64,000 nt of DNA, taken from assembly GCA_036743375.1 (NCBI GenBank), contig DAINPP010000002.1, positions 76,820 through 140,819 on the forward strand. The letters are read 5' to 3'. The DNA is from DAINPP01 sp036743375. GTDB taxonomy: Bacteria; Thermotogota; Thermotogae; MWEM01. Positions 17,421-26,185 of this stretch are shown in pieces. Every line of letters starts with the position of its first letter. The stretch's first letter is position 1. The position numbers were made by a program, and so were the translations under genes. Below the pieces are notes generated by a model. The model was not told the origin of the DNA. It saw only the letters and a list, made by a program, of their open reading frames with translations, and ran no database searches.

Positions 17421-18169
17421 GTATTCTCAACATACAGAACTTATTGAAGCAGTTTGGTGGACTGAAAGCGGTCAACGAAGTGAGTTTTGAAGTCAATCAA
17501 GGAGACAGAGTCGGTATACTCGGTCCAAACGGTGCGGGAAAAACGACTTTGTTTAATCTGATCACCGGGTTTATCAAGGCCGATTCCGGTTCGGTCACCT
17601 TTCAGGGAGAAAACCTCATCGGCATGTTACCTGAAAAGATCGCCAATATGGGACTCGTCAGAACCTTTCAGATCGTCAAACCCTTTAAGGAAATGACGGT
17701 GTACGATAATCTGAAAATCGCAACACTCTCAAATAAGATGAAAAGGGAAATAAAAAGTGAACATGAGAGAAAGGTCTGGATAGAGAAAATAGCCGAGATG
17801 TCAGAACTCTCACATGTTTTAGGTGTAAATGTAGACCTTCTTCCCCACGGATACCTGAAAAAGCTCGAAGTGGCGAAGGCCTTAACGGCTAATCCTACGG
17901 TCATTCTCTTAGATGAACCATTTGCCGGGCTAACCCATCAGGAGATTGATCCGATTTCCAGGGTCATCATGCGTGCCAACGAGGAGAACGGCACGACGAT
18001 CGTACTGATCGAACATCGTCTGAAGGAATTTATGAAACTCGTGGAAAGAATCGTTGCCATTGATTACGGTGAAAAGATAGCCGAGGGAACCCCAACGGAA
18101 ATCATCAACAACCCGAAAGTCATAGAATCTTATCTTGGTAAAGGAGGTGCTGATCTTGTCAATTCTTGA
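17417..18169 (+). CDS. livG: branched-chain amino-acid-type ABC transporter ATPase (LivG-like)
   Basis: The protein is 250 aa. Walker A is GPNGAGKTT and Walker B is VILLDEPFAGL. The signature region LPHGYLKKLEVAKAL has the LPxG form normal for LivG rather than LSGGQ. The LivG-specific C-terminus (YGEKIAEGTPTEI, then VIESYLG) is present. It pairs with LivF as the energy-coupling heterodimer on the cytoplasmic face. Confidence 0.94.
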   Translation: MSILNIQNLLKQFGGLKAVNEVSFEVNQGDRVGILGPNGAGKTTLFNLITGFIKADSGSVTFQGENLIGMLPEKIANMGLVRTFQIVKPFKEMTVYDNLKIATLSNKMKREIKSEHERKVWIEKIAEMSELSHVLGVNVDLLPHGYLKKLEVAKALTANPTVILLDEPFAGLTHQEIDPISRVIMRANEENGTTIVLIEHRLKEFMKLVERIVAIDYGEKIAEGTPTEIINNPKVIESYLGKGGADLVNS

Positions 18170-18869
18170 GCTTAATCAAGTTACTTCCGGTTATGGTTCT
18201 GCCATCGTACTGGAAGAGTTATCATTGACAATTGAGGAAGGCGAGTGTCTTGCCGTTCTTGGCCCAAATGGAGCCGGAAAATCTACCCTTTTAAAAACGA
18301 TAACCGGTACGGTTGTTCCGAAGAAAGGAACAATTCATTATCTCGGAGAAGAGATAACCGGATTGGACACCTATAAAATTGTCAGAAAGGGAATTTCTCT
18401 ATCACCTGAAAATAGGAGACTTTTCAGGGACTTGAGTGTAATGGAAAACCTCACACTGGGCGGATTATACGGCCAGAACAAGGAAAACATCGATCAGGAA
18501 ATCAAAAGGGTTTTTGAGATTTTCCCGAGACTCGAAGAAAGAAAATCACAGCTTGCCAATACGATGAGTGGCGGAGAACAGCAGATGGTTGCCATTGCAC
18601 GTGCAATGACTTCAAAACCCAAAATACTGCTGCTCGACGAGCCTTCCATGGGACTGGCACACATCATCAAAGAGCAGATCTTTGAGGGAATTCAGAAGAT
18701 CAAGGAACTCGGCATGACGATTCTCATCGTCGAACAGGACGCAACGATGGTCATGCCTATTGCGGATAAAGTGGCTATTCTTGAACACGGCAAGATATTA
18801 AAGGAAGATACGCCGGAAAATATTCAGAAAGATAATTATATCAGAGATGCCTATTTGGGTGTTGGATAA
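18156..18869 (+). CDS. livF: branched-chain amino-acid-type ABC transporter ATPase (LivF-like)
   Basis: The protein is 237 aa from TTG at 18156. AAGGAGGTG at 18140-18149 sets this start, and the frame reads MSILELNQVTSGYGSAIVLEEL. Walker A is GPNGAGKST, the signature is MSGGEQQMVAIARAM and Walker B is ILLLDEPSMGL. It overlaps LivG by 14 bases. It is the second ATPase of the transporter. Confidence 0.94.
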   Translation: MSILELNQVTSGYGSAIVLEELSLTIEEGECLAVLGPNGAGKSTLLKTITGTVVPKKGTIHYLGEEITGLDTYKIVRKGISLSPENRRLFRDLSVMENLTLGGLYGQNKENIDQEIKRVFEIFPRLEERKSQLANTMSGGEQQMVAIARAMTSKPKILLLDEPSMGLAHIIKEQIFEGIQKIKELGMTILIVEQDATMVMPIADKVAILEHGKILKEDTPENIQKDNYIRDAYLGVG

Positions 18870-18898
18870 GTTTCAATATCATTTAAGGGAGGATTAAT

Positions 18899-20128
18899 AT
18901 GAAAAAGATTTTGTTAATGGCTTTATTGGTAACCGTTATAGCCGTCAGTTCTTTTGCGGCAAATGTTTGGAAAATTGGTGTTGTCGGGCCATTCCAGCAG
19001 GAAACAGGGGAATGGATCAAACAGGCTGTTGAAATGGCCGCAGAAGAGATCAACGCCGATGGTGGAATTGCCGGAAAACAGATAGAATTAATTTTCCAGG
19101 ACAGCGAAGCAAAGGCAGAAAAGATGATCACCGCCATTCAGAAACTCTGTACAAGAGAAAACGTAGATTTTATCATCGGTGGTATGAGCAGCGGAGCCGT
19201 ACTCGGTGCGATGGACAGATGGGCAAGATACAAGACGATCTGGCTCGGAACGGGGGCAGCTTCTATCGATGTAACGGAAAAAGTAGGGCAAGACTATGAC
19301 ACCTATAAATATTATTTCAGAGTCGGAACGCTTGATTCCATCGCTCAGGGAACCGCAACCGGTGATTTTATCACTAATTATCTGAGTCCCAAATACGGAA
19401 TCACAAAAGCGGCTATCGTAGCGGTTGATCTGGTTTATTCCAAGGGAATTGCCGAAGAAGCGGCCAGAGTTTGTGAGGAAAATGGTGTAGAAATTGTTTA
19501 CAGAGACTATTTCCCTAGTGGCACAACCGATTATTCCGCTACATTTAAAAAAGCTGTTGATGCAGGGGCACAGGTCATCATCAATTCTATCGTAACGGAT
19601 GATGGTATCGCTTTTGTCAAACAGTGGTATGATCTGAAAGTGAATGCGGCTATCGTTGGACCAGTTGGCCCTGCCTTAAAACCTGAGTTCTTTGAACAGA
19701 CCGGCGGAAAATGTTTATTCGAAACATCGGCCTATCCCAATGGCGGACCGGCTCCATTAACGGAAAACACCATGGCTTTCGTGGAAGAACACGTCAACAA
19801 ATTTGGAAACAACCCGGGATTTATTTCCTATCCGGCTTATAATGCACTTTACGTCTTAAAGGAAGCGGCAAAGGATGTAAAAGACATCAACAACACGGAT
19901 GAATGGATAAAGGCCATAGAAAAAGTAGAATTCAAACTCGGTGGAGACTTGGGTGTTGCACCGGTCGTATTCGATGAAAAACACAGTCTGAAATACGGTG
20001 GAGACGGCGCAAGAGGTATTATCTTCCAGTGGCAGGGAGAAAACGCATGGGAAGCCGTTTATCCCGAAGAATATGCGACAGGGGAATGGATGGTTCCCGA
20101 ATGGATGAACTGGGAAGAAGTCAAATAA
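18899..20128 (+). CDS. livJ: branched-chain amino-acid-type periplasmic binding protein
   Basis: The protein is 409 aa. A clear signal peptide (MKKILLMALLVTVIAVSSFA, cut before ANVWK) has no lipobox Cys, so the mature protein is free in the periplasm. The mature part begins WKIGVVGPFQ and is a Peripla_BP_6 (Leu/Ile/Val-binding fold) protein. It has the typical AVEMAAEEINADGGI and DFIIGGMSSGAV blocks. It is unusually acidic and rich in aromatic residues at the C-terminus, so the ligand may not be leucine. It is the last gene of the operon, before a strong terminator. Confidence 0.9.
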   Translation: MKKILLMALLVTVIAVSSFAANVWKIGVVGPFQQETGEWIKQAVEMAAEEINADGGIAGKQIELIFQDSEAKAEKMITAIQKLCTRENVDFIIGGMSSGAVLGAMDRWARYKTIWLGTGAASIDVTEKVGQDYDTYKYYFRVGTLDSIAQGTATGDFITNYLSPKYGITKAAIVAVDLVYSKGIAEEAARVCEENGVEIVYRDYFPSGTTDYSATFKKAVDAGAQVIINSIVTDDGIAFVKQWYDLKVNAAIVGPVGPALKPEFFEQTGGKCLFETSAYPNGGPAPLTENTMAFVEEHVNKFGNNPGFISYPAYNALYVLKEAAKDVKDINNTDEWIKAIEKVEFKLGGDLGVAPVVFDEKHSLKYGGDGARGIIFQWQGENAWEAVYPEEYATGEWMVPEWMNWEEVK

Positions 20129-20144
20129 GATTCTCAAAATAATC

Positions 20145-20179
20145 AAAAAGGTGCACTTTTATAAAAGTGCACCTTTTTC
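20145..20179. terminator. bidirectional terminator between the liv-type operon and the zinc ribbon gene
   Basis: AAAAAGGTGCACTTTT pairs with AAAAGTGCACCTTTTT, one of the longest perfect stems in the window. Confidence 0.9.
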
Positions 20180-20185
20180 TATTTT

Positions 20186-20440
20186 TTATTTCTTCCAGCG
20201 CTTAAGGGTGGGAAGGGTCTCCTGCATGAGTTTTCTGGCCTCTGCCTCTCCCATTCCCCCTTTGACCATAAAGGGAACACAGATTTCAACCATCCCCTCC
20301 ATCGTCGGATTGGAGGTGAATTCCCCCTCCTTGTAGCAGTATACGCAGTAATCCTTATTGACTGAACCGTCTTTTTCCGTTCCGTATGATTCTTCATTTA
20401 AAGGCATTCCGCAGCTCTGGCAAAATTCCATTTTTTCCAT
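20186..20440 (-). CDS. small zinc-ribbon protein (Zn_ribbon_2 type)
   Basis: The protein is 84 aa. Two Cys pairs, FCQSCGMPL near residue 7 and YCVYCYKEG near residue 32, should bind one zinc. The rest is a short helical tail (KGGMGEAEARKLMQETLP). The AGGAGG ribosome site is seven bases from the ATG. This family of putative zinc-ribbon proteins has no proven function. It lies about 105 bases downstream of phosphoglucomutase on the same strand and may be read with it. Confidence 0.82.
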   Translation of the reverse strand: MEKMEFCQSCGMPLNEESYGTEKDGSVNKDYCVYCYKEGEFTSNPTMEGMVEICVPFMVKGGMGEAEARKLMQETLPTLKRWKK

Positions 20441-20545
20441 GATAAAAACCTCCTGAATAGATTGTTGTTGTCTGATTTGTTACCTTCATCATCCACAATG
20501 AGATTCTATTCCATATACCTGTCAGGTCTTGTCATGTTTAAATCT

Positions 20546-22243
20546 TCATTCGACTTGATCCAGAATCTCTCTGATGCTGTTCTGAATATCAACCGCTTTC
20601 CGATCGGATTCTTCCTTGTCTTTACCGTTTGTATAAACGTAAACCTTGATCTTCGGCTCCGTTCCCGAAGGCCTGACGGCAAACCACGAATCATCCTCGA
20701 GGATGAATTTCAGTCCGTTGGTCTTTCCAACATCTATCTGATCCTGATCGAGGAAATCTATCTTTTCCTTAACCCCCTTCCCGGCTACTTCATCTGGTGA
20801 ATTTTCCCTGATGGCAACCATCATTCGGTTTATCCGTTCCTTGCCTTCAATCCCCTCAAGTACGATTGAGAAAGGATCTTCCGTTGTATAACCGACTTCT
20901 TCAAAGACTTCATACAGAACATCCTTGAGTGATTTCCCCCGCGTCTTATAATACGCAGCGGCTTCGGCAAGGAGCATGGAAGAGATAACGGCATCCTTGT
21001 CTCTGACAAACGTTCCATACACATAACCGATACTCTCTTCATAGCCGAAAAGGAACTGATACTCTCCCGTCTGTTCAAATTTATTTTCCTTGCCGCAGAT
21101 ATTTTTAAATCCCGTAAGTGATTCAACGGTGGTAACACCATATTTTTCGGCGACATGCTTTCCGAGATCCCCGGTCACGATGGATTTGATGATGACACCA
21201 TTTGAAGGGATCTTTTTCTGCTCATCCAATGCTTCAAGGATATACTTGATCAGCACGGCACCCGTCTGGTTTCCGTTGAAGGCCCAGTACTCTTCACCGT
21301 CTTTTACCATAACCGCCAGTCTGTCACAATCGGGATCTGTTGCGATGAGCACGTCTGCATCGATCTTCTTTCCGAGTTCGATGGAATATTTAAAGGCCTT
21401 CGTGTCTTCGGGGTTCGGATAACCTACGGTCGTGAAGTCCGGATCGGGATTTTCCTGTTCAGGCACTACCGTCACATTCGTAAAGCCTCTCTCTCTGAGC
21501 ACCCTTCTGACCGGCATGTTTCCGGTTCCGTTGAGCGGCGTATAGACGATTCTGATCGCCTTATCGATCCCGTCATCTCTGAGCGCAAGCCCCTTGACCT
21601 TCTCAAGGTAAATAGTGTCGATGTCTTTTCCTATATAGGTGAGAAGACCTTTTGCAAGGGCTTCTTCCTCATCCATACATTTCACATCCGAGAACTGTTT
21701 GATCTTCCTGATCTCATCCTGTATCGGCAGGGCAATGTTGTCGAGAATCTGTGCCCCCTCTTCCCAGTAAACCTTGTACCCGTTATAGGCCTGAGGATTA
21801 TGGCTCGCCGTGACAACGATTCCCGAGATCGTCTTCAGATGTCTGACGGTAAACGAGAGCTCAGGTGTTGTCCTGAGAGATTCAAAGAGATAAGCCTTGA
21901 TTCCGTTCTGAGCGAGTACAAGTGCAGCGGTCTTTGCGAAGACATCGGAGAAATGCCTGCAATCATACGCAATGGCAACCCCTCTTTCCATGGCCTCGTT
22001 TCCATGGGCCTTGATCACCTCGGCCAGTCCCTGTGTGGCTCTCATGATGATATACCGGTTCATCCTGTTGGTTCCGGCACCGATCTTTCCCCTGAGACCT
22101 GCCGTTCCAAATTCAAGTTCCGTATAGAATCTGTCCTTTATCTCGTCCTCGTTTCCCGCAAGTGCTTCGAGTTCTTTTTTAGTCGATTCATCAAAAAAGT
22201 CATTTTCAAGCCAGTCATTGTATTTGTTCTTGTATTCTGCCAT
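20546..22243 (-). CDS. pgcA: alpha-phosphoglucomutase / phosphomannomutase
   Basis: The protein is 565 aa, the length of the PgcA-type subgroup. The phospho-serine loop is TASHNPQAYNG with S147. The metal-binding loop is ATDPDCDRLAVM, the sugar-binding loop GYEESIGYVYG, and the phosphate-binding loop RPSGTEPKIKVY lies near the C-terminus. It interconverts glucose 1-phosphate and glucose 6-phosphate, linking glycogen, galactose and cell-envelope sugar metabolism to glycolysis. GGGGGT lies nine bases before the ATG. It acts on alpha-glucose 1-phosphate, so it would not handle the beta-anomer released by the inverting GH65 enzyme at 43.9 kb. Confidence 0.93.
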   Translation of the reverse strand: MAEYKNKYNDWLENDFFDESTKKELEALAGNEDEIKDRFYTELEFGTAGLRGKIGAGTNRMNRYIIMRATQGLAEVIKAHGNEAMERGVAIAYDCRHFSDVFAKTAALVLAQNGIKAYLFESLRTTPELSFTVRHLKTISGIVVTASHNPQAYNGYKVYWEEGAQILDNIALPIQDEIRKIKQFSDVKCMDEEEALAKGLLTYIGKDIDTIYLEKVKGLALRDDGIDKAIRIVYTPLNGTGNMPVRRVLRERGFTNVTVVPEQENPDPDFTTVGYPNPEDTKAFKYSIELGKKIDADVLIATDPDCDRLAVMVKDGEEYWAFNGNQTGAVLIKYILEALDEQKKIPSNGVIIKSIVTGDLGKHVAEKYGVTTVESLTGFKNICGKENKFEQTGEYQFLFGYEESIGYVYGTFVRDKDAVISSMLLAEAAAYYKTRGKSLKDVLYEVFEEVGYTTEDPFSIVLEGIEGKERINRMMVAIRENSPDEVAGKGVKEKIDFLDQDQIDVGKTNGLKFILEDDSWFAVRPSGTEPKIKVYVYTNGKDKEESDRKAVDIQNSIREILDQVE

Positions 22244-22318
22244 GTTCTACCCCCTGATTAAGATTTTATCGTATTCTCTATATTATGCCATATTCTTTCA
22301 CCGAATAAAAAGGCTTCC

Positions 22319-22353
22319 AAAAAAAAGAGACTTACGAACACATCGTAAGCCTC
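22319..22353 (-). terminator. rho-independent terminator of the 37-aa gene
   Basis: On the minus strand, GAGGCTTACGA-TGTGT-TCGTAAGTCTC is followed by TTTTTTTT. It is about 25 bases after the small gene's stop codon. Confidence 0.85.
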
Positions 22354-22378
22354 CAATTTCCTTTTAACTTGTTATTCG

Positions 22379-22492
22379 CTAAAAGGCCCTGAACAGGAAG
22401 TAGTTCAGTTTGTGTTGCGAAAACAACTCATCATAAGTTCTGAGTGTCTTGTCTTGTTTGTCAGCCTTTTTGTAGAAATTATTTTTATCCAT
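22379..22492 (-). CDS. 37-aa small protein, unknown function
   Basis: ATG at 22492 is followed by 37 sense codons and TAG. AGAGGAGATAATC gives an excellent ribosome site. A TTGACA/17/TATATC promoter lies upstream and a strong terminator lies downstream, so this is a complete single-gene unit. The peptide starts MDKNNFYKKADKQDK, is strongly basic and charged in its first half, and ends in an aromatic tail (YFLFRAF). It has no signal peptide or membrane helix. I do not recognise it. The leader-and-terminator arrangement could instead belong to a small RNA, but the ribosome site argues for translation. Confidence 0.65.
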   Translation of the reverse strand: MDKNNFYKKADKQDKTLRTYDELFSQHKLNYFLFRAF

Positions 22493-22524
22493 GATTATCT
22501 CCTCTTTATACGTATCACAATCAT

Positions 22525-22553
22525 GATATAATCCGCAGTAACCTACATGTCAA
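22525..22553 (-). promoter_or_regulatory. promoter of the 37-aa gene
   Basis: On the minus strand, TTGACA (22548-22553), a 17-base spacer and TATATC (22525-22530), about 32 bases before the start codon. Confidence 0.6.
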
Positions 22554-22604
22554 GAAGACAAAACAAGCAAATACTGTAAACATTTTTTGAAAACGTACAG
22601 CTGA

Positions 22605-23774
22605 CTACATGATGTCACATTCTTTCACAACACCCTCCATTTCCTGAAAATGTGCAAAGGCTTCAAGTGTCTTGTCAATTTCCCGCTTCATGGCCTCTGT
22701 TTTTCTGACACCGGACTGCCACCACCAGTTTTCCACGATCAGCCGCTTGCTTTTTTTATCTCTTTTCGCTTCAATTCTGGCGATAAATTTATCTTTATAA
22801 ATAACAGGCAGCACATAATAACCATATTCCCGTTTATCCTTTGGGGTATAGATTTCCCATCTGTATTTAAAATCAAAGAGGGCTTCCACAAGATTCCTAT
22901 CCCACATGATATTATCCAACGCTGCAATGAATGAACAGCTTGATCTGACAGTTTTAACCGATTCAAGCAGCTCTGCGTTTTCTGTCGTGATATAGAACGG
23001 CTCATTGATTCCCTCAATTTCGACTCTTTGAATAATCCCTTTTTTCTCAAGGCGCTCGAAAGTCTCGTTGCGGTTTTTGGCTTTGAAATCCAGTATCCCT
23101 CCAAATGCGTCACTGCTCTTATTCCACATCAAACCGATACCGTTCAGTCTCCTGTGAAGATGCCAGTCCAGATATTCTTCAATCGTTTTATTGGGATCTT
23201 CTGCTGTCAATAAATCTGAGGGAATAAGATTCTCTGTAAAATCAAAATACCGGATGGTTCTTTCTTTTCGCTCAACGATCAATTCACCGTGAAAAAAGAG
23301 TGTTTCCAGTACCGCTTTTCCCACATGGGCCTTAGACCAGAACCAGTTAATCTTTTTATCCATCTTCAAGTCTTTTGACGACAACGGCCCTTTTTCCCGG
23401 ATAGTATTCCGAACCGCTTCGACAGCATCTGAATATTCTCCGGCTTTTATCTTCCGCCATTCGGAAACCTGCTCTCTCTTTCTTTTGAACAGATGCCAGT
23501 CTCTGATATTGTAAATCGCCATCTGCTTGTCAAGGCCATCCACCAGTCTTCTGTCCTTGTAAAGCAAGTCCCACAGCATCTGAGGGTTATAATCTTTAAT
23601 CCTGGATTGAAGCACCAGATCCTGATTGATCCCAATCACATCAACGGGATCAAATTGTATACATCCCACTTTGTCGATGTAGTTCATGATATCTTCTTTT
23701 GTTTTCCCCGTTTTGTGGATTCCGTGGTATTTGATCAGGAATCTTCCTGCCTGATTTTTTGTTGTTTTTATCAT
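22605..23774 (-). CDS. YcaQ/AlkX-type winged-helix DNA glycosylase
   Basis: The protein is about 389 aa of the HTH_42 family. An N-terminal winged-helix region contains VGCIQFDPVDVI. The Q-F-D there matches the Q-hydrophobic-D motif of the YcaQ (AlkX) group, which unhooks interstrand DNA crosslinks and removes bulky alkyl adducts; AlkZ relatives have Q-hydrophobic-Q instead. It has the family's RLVDGLDKQMAIYN and W-rich C-terminal blocks (VENWWWQSGV). The ATG at 23774 is favoured over the GTG three codons upstream on ribosome-site spacing (GAGAAG). No toxin or biosynthetic cluster is adjacent, so it is likely a general repair enzyme. Confidence 0.85.
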   Translation of the reverse strand: MIKTTKNQAGRFLIKYHGIHKTGKTKEDIMNYIDKVGCIQFDPVDVIGINQDLVLQSRIKDYNPQMLWDLLYKDRRLVDGLDKQMAIYNIRDWHLFKRKREQVSEWRKIKAGEYSDAVEAVRNTIREKGPLSSKDLKMDKKINWFWSKAHVGKAVLETLFFHGELIVERKERTIRYFDFTENLIPSDLLTAEDPNKTIEEYLDWHLHRRLNGIGLMWNKSSDAFGGILDFKAKNRNETFERLEKKGIIQRVEIEGINEPFYITTENAELLESVKTVRSSCSFIAALDNIMWDRNLVEALFDFKYRWEIYTPKDKREYGYYVLPVIYKDKFIARIEAKRDKKSKRLIVENWWWQSGVRKTEAMKREIDKTLEAFAHFQEMEGVVKECDIM

Positions 23775-23875
23775 TTGCTTCACTTCTCTTTTTTGGATTT
23801 CCCCTTTTTTATCCCTGAAAAGAATATAGTCTCTTTTTTATATCATTTTCTTAATTGTTTTTATCCCGAACCCAC

Positions 23876-24022
23876 CCCATCACTACGTGGTCCCCCCCGC
23901 CCAAAGCGGGGATTCTGCTCTTGGAAGAAAAACATAATTCCTTACTTTATCTTTAAAATTTAATTACATCTTATTTGGTCAAATTCACATTTGTCTAATC
24001 CCCGCTTGGGGCGGGGGGGGTC
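23876..24022. repeat. GC-rich inverted repeat pair beside the DUF559 gene
   Basis: The arms GGTCCCCCCCGCCCAAAGCG (23889 on, continuing GGGATT) and its near-complement at 23997-24022 are about 26 bases long, with one or two differences. They are separated by about 82 AT-rich bases. Each arm also contains a small CCCCGC/GCGGGG hairpin. The left arm is preceded by CACCCCATCACTACGTGG. The composition is strikingly different from the surroundings. Confidence 0.75.
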
Positions 24023-24044
24023 TTGAGAAAATTACACAAACAAA

Positions 24045-24431
24045 TTACTTTCTCTTTCTTATTTCAGCTACTTCAGCAACAAAATCTCTCAAAGATTTCA
24101 AAACAAGTTCTATATTTTGTTTCACATCGATATCACTCACACGAAAAAATACAATCCCAAGTGATTCTAATCTCTTCTGACGTTTTTTATCTTTTTCTAC
24201 TTTAAAATCATGAGTACATCCATCAATTTCTACAGCCAACATCAACTCTTTACAGAAAAAATCAACAATATAATGGTCAATTGGTTTTTGTCTGTTGAAT
24301 TTATAACCTAACAATTTTCGATATTTTATCTCATTCCTAAGCAATACCTCAGACAGAGTCGACTTCTTCCTCAGCTCCTTCGCCAAAGGCAGTGATCGCT
24401 TATCATAACTTAAAACCCGTTCCTTCTCCAT
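24045..24431 (-). CDS. DUF559 endonuclease-like protein
   Basis: The protein is 128 aa, the usual length of this Vsr-like PD-(D/E)XK family. Likely catalytic residues are E28 (TLSEVLLRNEI), D57 in HYIVDFFC and E68-I-D70-G in LAVEIDGCTHD, with Q48 of the FNRQKP motif. The family is widespread and uncharacterised. It may nick or cut DNA. It sits between unrelated genes, directly after the GC-rich inverted repeat at its 3' side. There is no adjacent methyltransferase, so it is not a standard restriction module. Confidence 0.85.
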   Translation of the reverse strand: MEKERVLSYDKRSLPLAKELRKKSTLSEVLLRNEIKYRKLLGYKFNRQKPIDHYIVDFFCKELMLAVEIDGCTHDFKVEKDKKRQKRLESLGIVFFRVSDIDVKQNIELVLKSLRDFVAEVAEIRKRK

Positions 24432-24442
24432 TAAACACCTTC

Positions 24443-24470
24443 AAAAAAGGGCAAGTCATAAGACCTGCCC
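24443..24470 (-). terminator. rho-independent terminator of the oligoendopeptidase gene
   Basis: On the minus strand, GGGCAGGTC and GACTTGCCC form a stem followed by TTTTTT. It lies between pepF and the DUF559 gene. Confidence 0.85.
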
Positions 24471-24490
24471 ATATTTTCAGTATTTATTTC

Positions 24491-26185
24491 TTACCACTTG
24501 GAATCATCGATTGCTTCTATACTCTTTTCTATCCGTGCAACGGATTCGGCAACCGTTCCGTCGACAAACGGATTCTTTATTTTTGCCACTTCAAGCAGCT
24601 GAAGGAATGGTTTTGACCCGCCGGCATTACAGAGATCCTGATAATCTTTCCATGCCTGTTCCCTGTCTTCGTTCATCTTGTTGTAGAACTGGAAGGCACA
24701 GACCTGAGCCAGTGTGTAATCGATGTAGTAGAAAGGCACTTCAAAGATGTGGGACTGTCTGAACCACATGGTCCCCTTCACATAGAATTTGTTGTCTTCG
24801 TAATCCCTGAGTGGAAGATATTTCTTTTCAATTTCTCTCCATTTCGCCTTTCTTTCATCCGGTGTTGCCTCGGGATTTTCATATACGAAATGCTGATACT
24901 CATCCACCGAGACACCGTAAGGAAGGAAGAGTATTGCTTCGGAGAGGTGTGAGAATCTGTGTTTCAGCATCTCATCTTCGAAGAAAAGCTGCATCCACGG
25001 ATAGGTGAAGAATTCCATACTCATCGAGTGAATTTCACACGCTTCGAGTGTTGGCCAGACATATTCGGGAGCTTCATAATTTCTGCTTGAAAATACCTGG
25101 AAGGCATGTCCCGCTTCATGGGTGAGTACTTCTACATCCCCTGCCGTCCCATTAAAGTTTGCAAAGATAAACGGTGCCTTGTAATCAGGCAGGAATGTAC
25201 AGTATCCGCCGCCCATCTTTCCCTTTCTGGCGAGAACATCAAACAACCCGTGTTCTGTCATGAATGTGAAGAAGTCTGCCGTTTCCTTTGAAAGCTCATC
25301 ATACATCCTCAGGCCGTTCGCCATGATCTCTTCCGGTGTTCCCTTTGGATCGGCATTTCCCGAAGTAAATTTCAGCGGTTCATCGTAATATCTGAGTTTA
25401 TCGTAGCCGAGTCTTGCCGCCTGTCTTTCAAGCAGCTTTGTCGCTATCGGAACAACGGACTCGTATACCTGATCTCTGTATCCCTTAACCATCTCGGCGT
25501 TGTAATCACTTCTGCCGAGTCTGATGTAGCCCAGTTCGGTGAACGTTTCATAACCGAGTTTCCTTGCCATTCTCGTTCTGACCTTGACGAGATTATCATA
25601 CAGTTCATCCAGTTCTTTTTCATGGGCTTCAAAGAAACCTGCATAGGCTTCATAAGCTGCTTTTCTGATCGTTCTGTCCTTGTTCTGGAAATAAGCTCTC
25701 ATCTGTGAGAGATTTCTTTCCTCTCCGTCAAACATGATTTTGGCCGAAGCGATGAGTTTTGTATGATCTGAACAGAGCTTGTTCTCTTCCTGAAGATCTT
25801 CGATGATCTCCGGTTTAAAGGTTTTAAGTTCCATCTCAGCGATGTTGAAGAGATGTTTTCCCCATTTTCCCTCGAGTTCTTTTCTGAACTTCGATTCAAG
25901 GATCGCCTTGTAATACTTGACGACGAGTTCCTGAAAAAGTGGCTGCGTCTGATCGAAGTATTCCTGCTCCGCTTCATAGAACTTGTCTTCCGTATTCACA
26001 TCGTATCGGATATGACACAGCGTTCCCATCGTTTCTACCGTTCTTCTGAGATCGTTTAGTTCTTTCATGATTGCATTCTGCTTTTCGGCCGTTTCCGCCA
26101 CTTCAAAATCCGCAAGCAGCTTCTCGAAATCCATTTTGTAGGTATCAAAATCCGGTCTCTTGTACCCAAATTCTGTAAATTTCAA
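24491..26185 (-). CDS. pepF: oligoendopeptidase F (M3 family metallopeptidase)
   Basis: The protein is 564 aa. The zinc motif HEAGH is at 356-360 (LTHEAGHAFQVF), with a downstream glutamate block (ACEIHSMSMEFF) providing the third ligand. It lacks a signal peptide and is cytoplasmic, cutting peptides of about 5-20 residues produced by uptake or turnover. The start is TTG at 26185, set by GGGGGTG seven bases upstream. It is read alone, with a good terminator. It belongs to the compact M3 group (about 560-570 aa) common in Firmicutes and Thermotogota. Confidence 0.93.
   Translation of the reverse strand: MKFTEFGYKRPDFDTYKMDFEKLLADFEVAETAEKQNAIMKELNDLRRTVETMGTLCHIRYDVNTEDKFYEAEQEYFDQTQPLFQELVVKYYKAILESKFRKELEGKWGKHLFNIAEMELKTFKPEIIEDLQEENKLCSDHTKLIASAKIMFDGEERNLSQMRAYFQNKDRTIRKAAYEAYAGFFEAHEKELDELYDNLVKVRTRMARKLGYETFTELGYIRLGRSDYNAEMVKGYRDQVYESVVPIATKLLERQAARLGYDKLRYYDEPLKFTSGNADPKGTPEEIMANGLRMYDELSKETADFFTFMTEHGLFDVLARKGKMGGGYCTFLPDYKAPFIFANFNGTAGDVEVLTHEAGHAFQVFSSRNYEAPEYVWPTLEACEIHSMSMEFFTYPWMQLFFEDEMLKHRFSHLSEAILFLPYGVSVDEYQHFVYENPEATPDERKAKWREIEKKYLPLRDYEDNKFYVKGTMWFRQSHIFEVPFYYIDYTLAQVCAFQFYNKMNEDREQAWKDYQDLCNAGGSKPFLQLLEVAKIKNPFVDGTVAESVARIEKSIEAIDDSKW

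Noticed and set aside
23876..24022. Possible CRISPR-like repeats
   Set aside because: There are only two arms, in inverted orientation, with no spacer series and no cas genes.
24045..24431. A restriction-modification or Vsr-type system
   Set aside because: There is no methyltransferase or partner subunit nearby, and DUF559 proteins are a distinct family.
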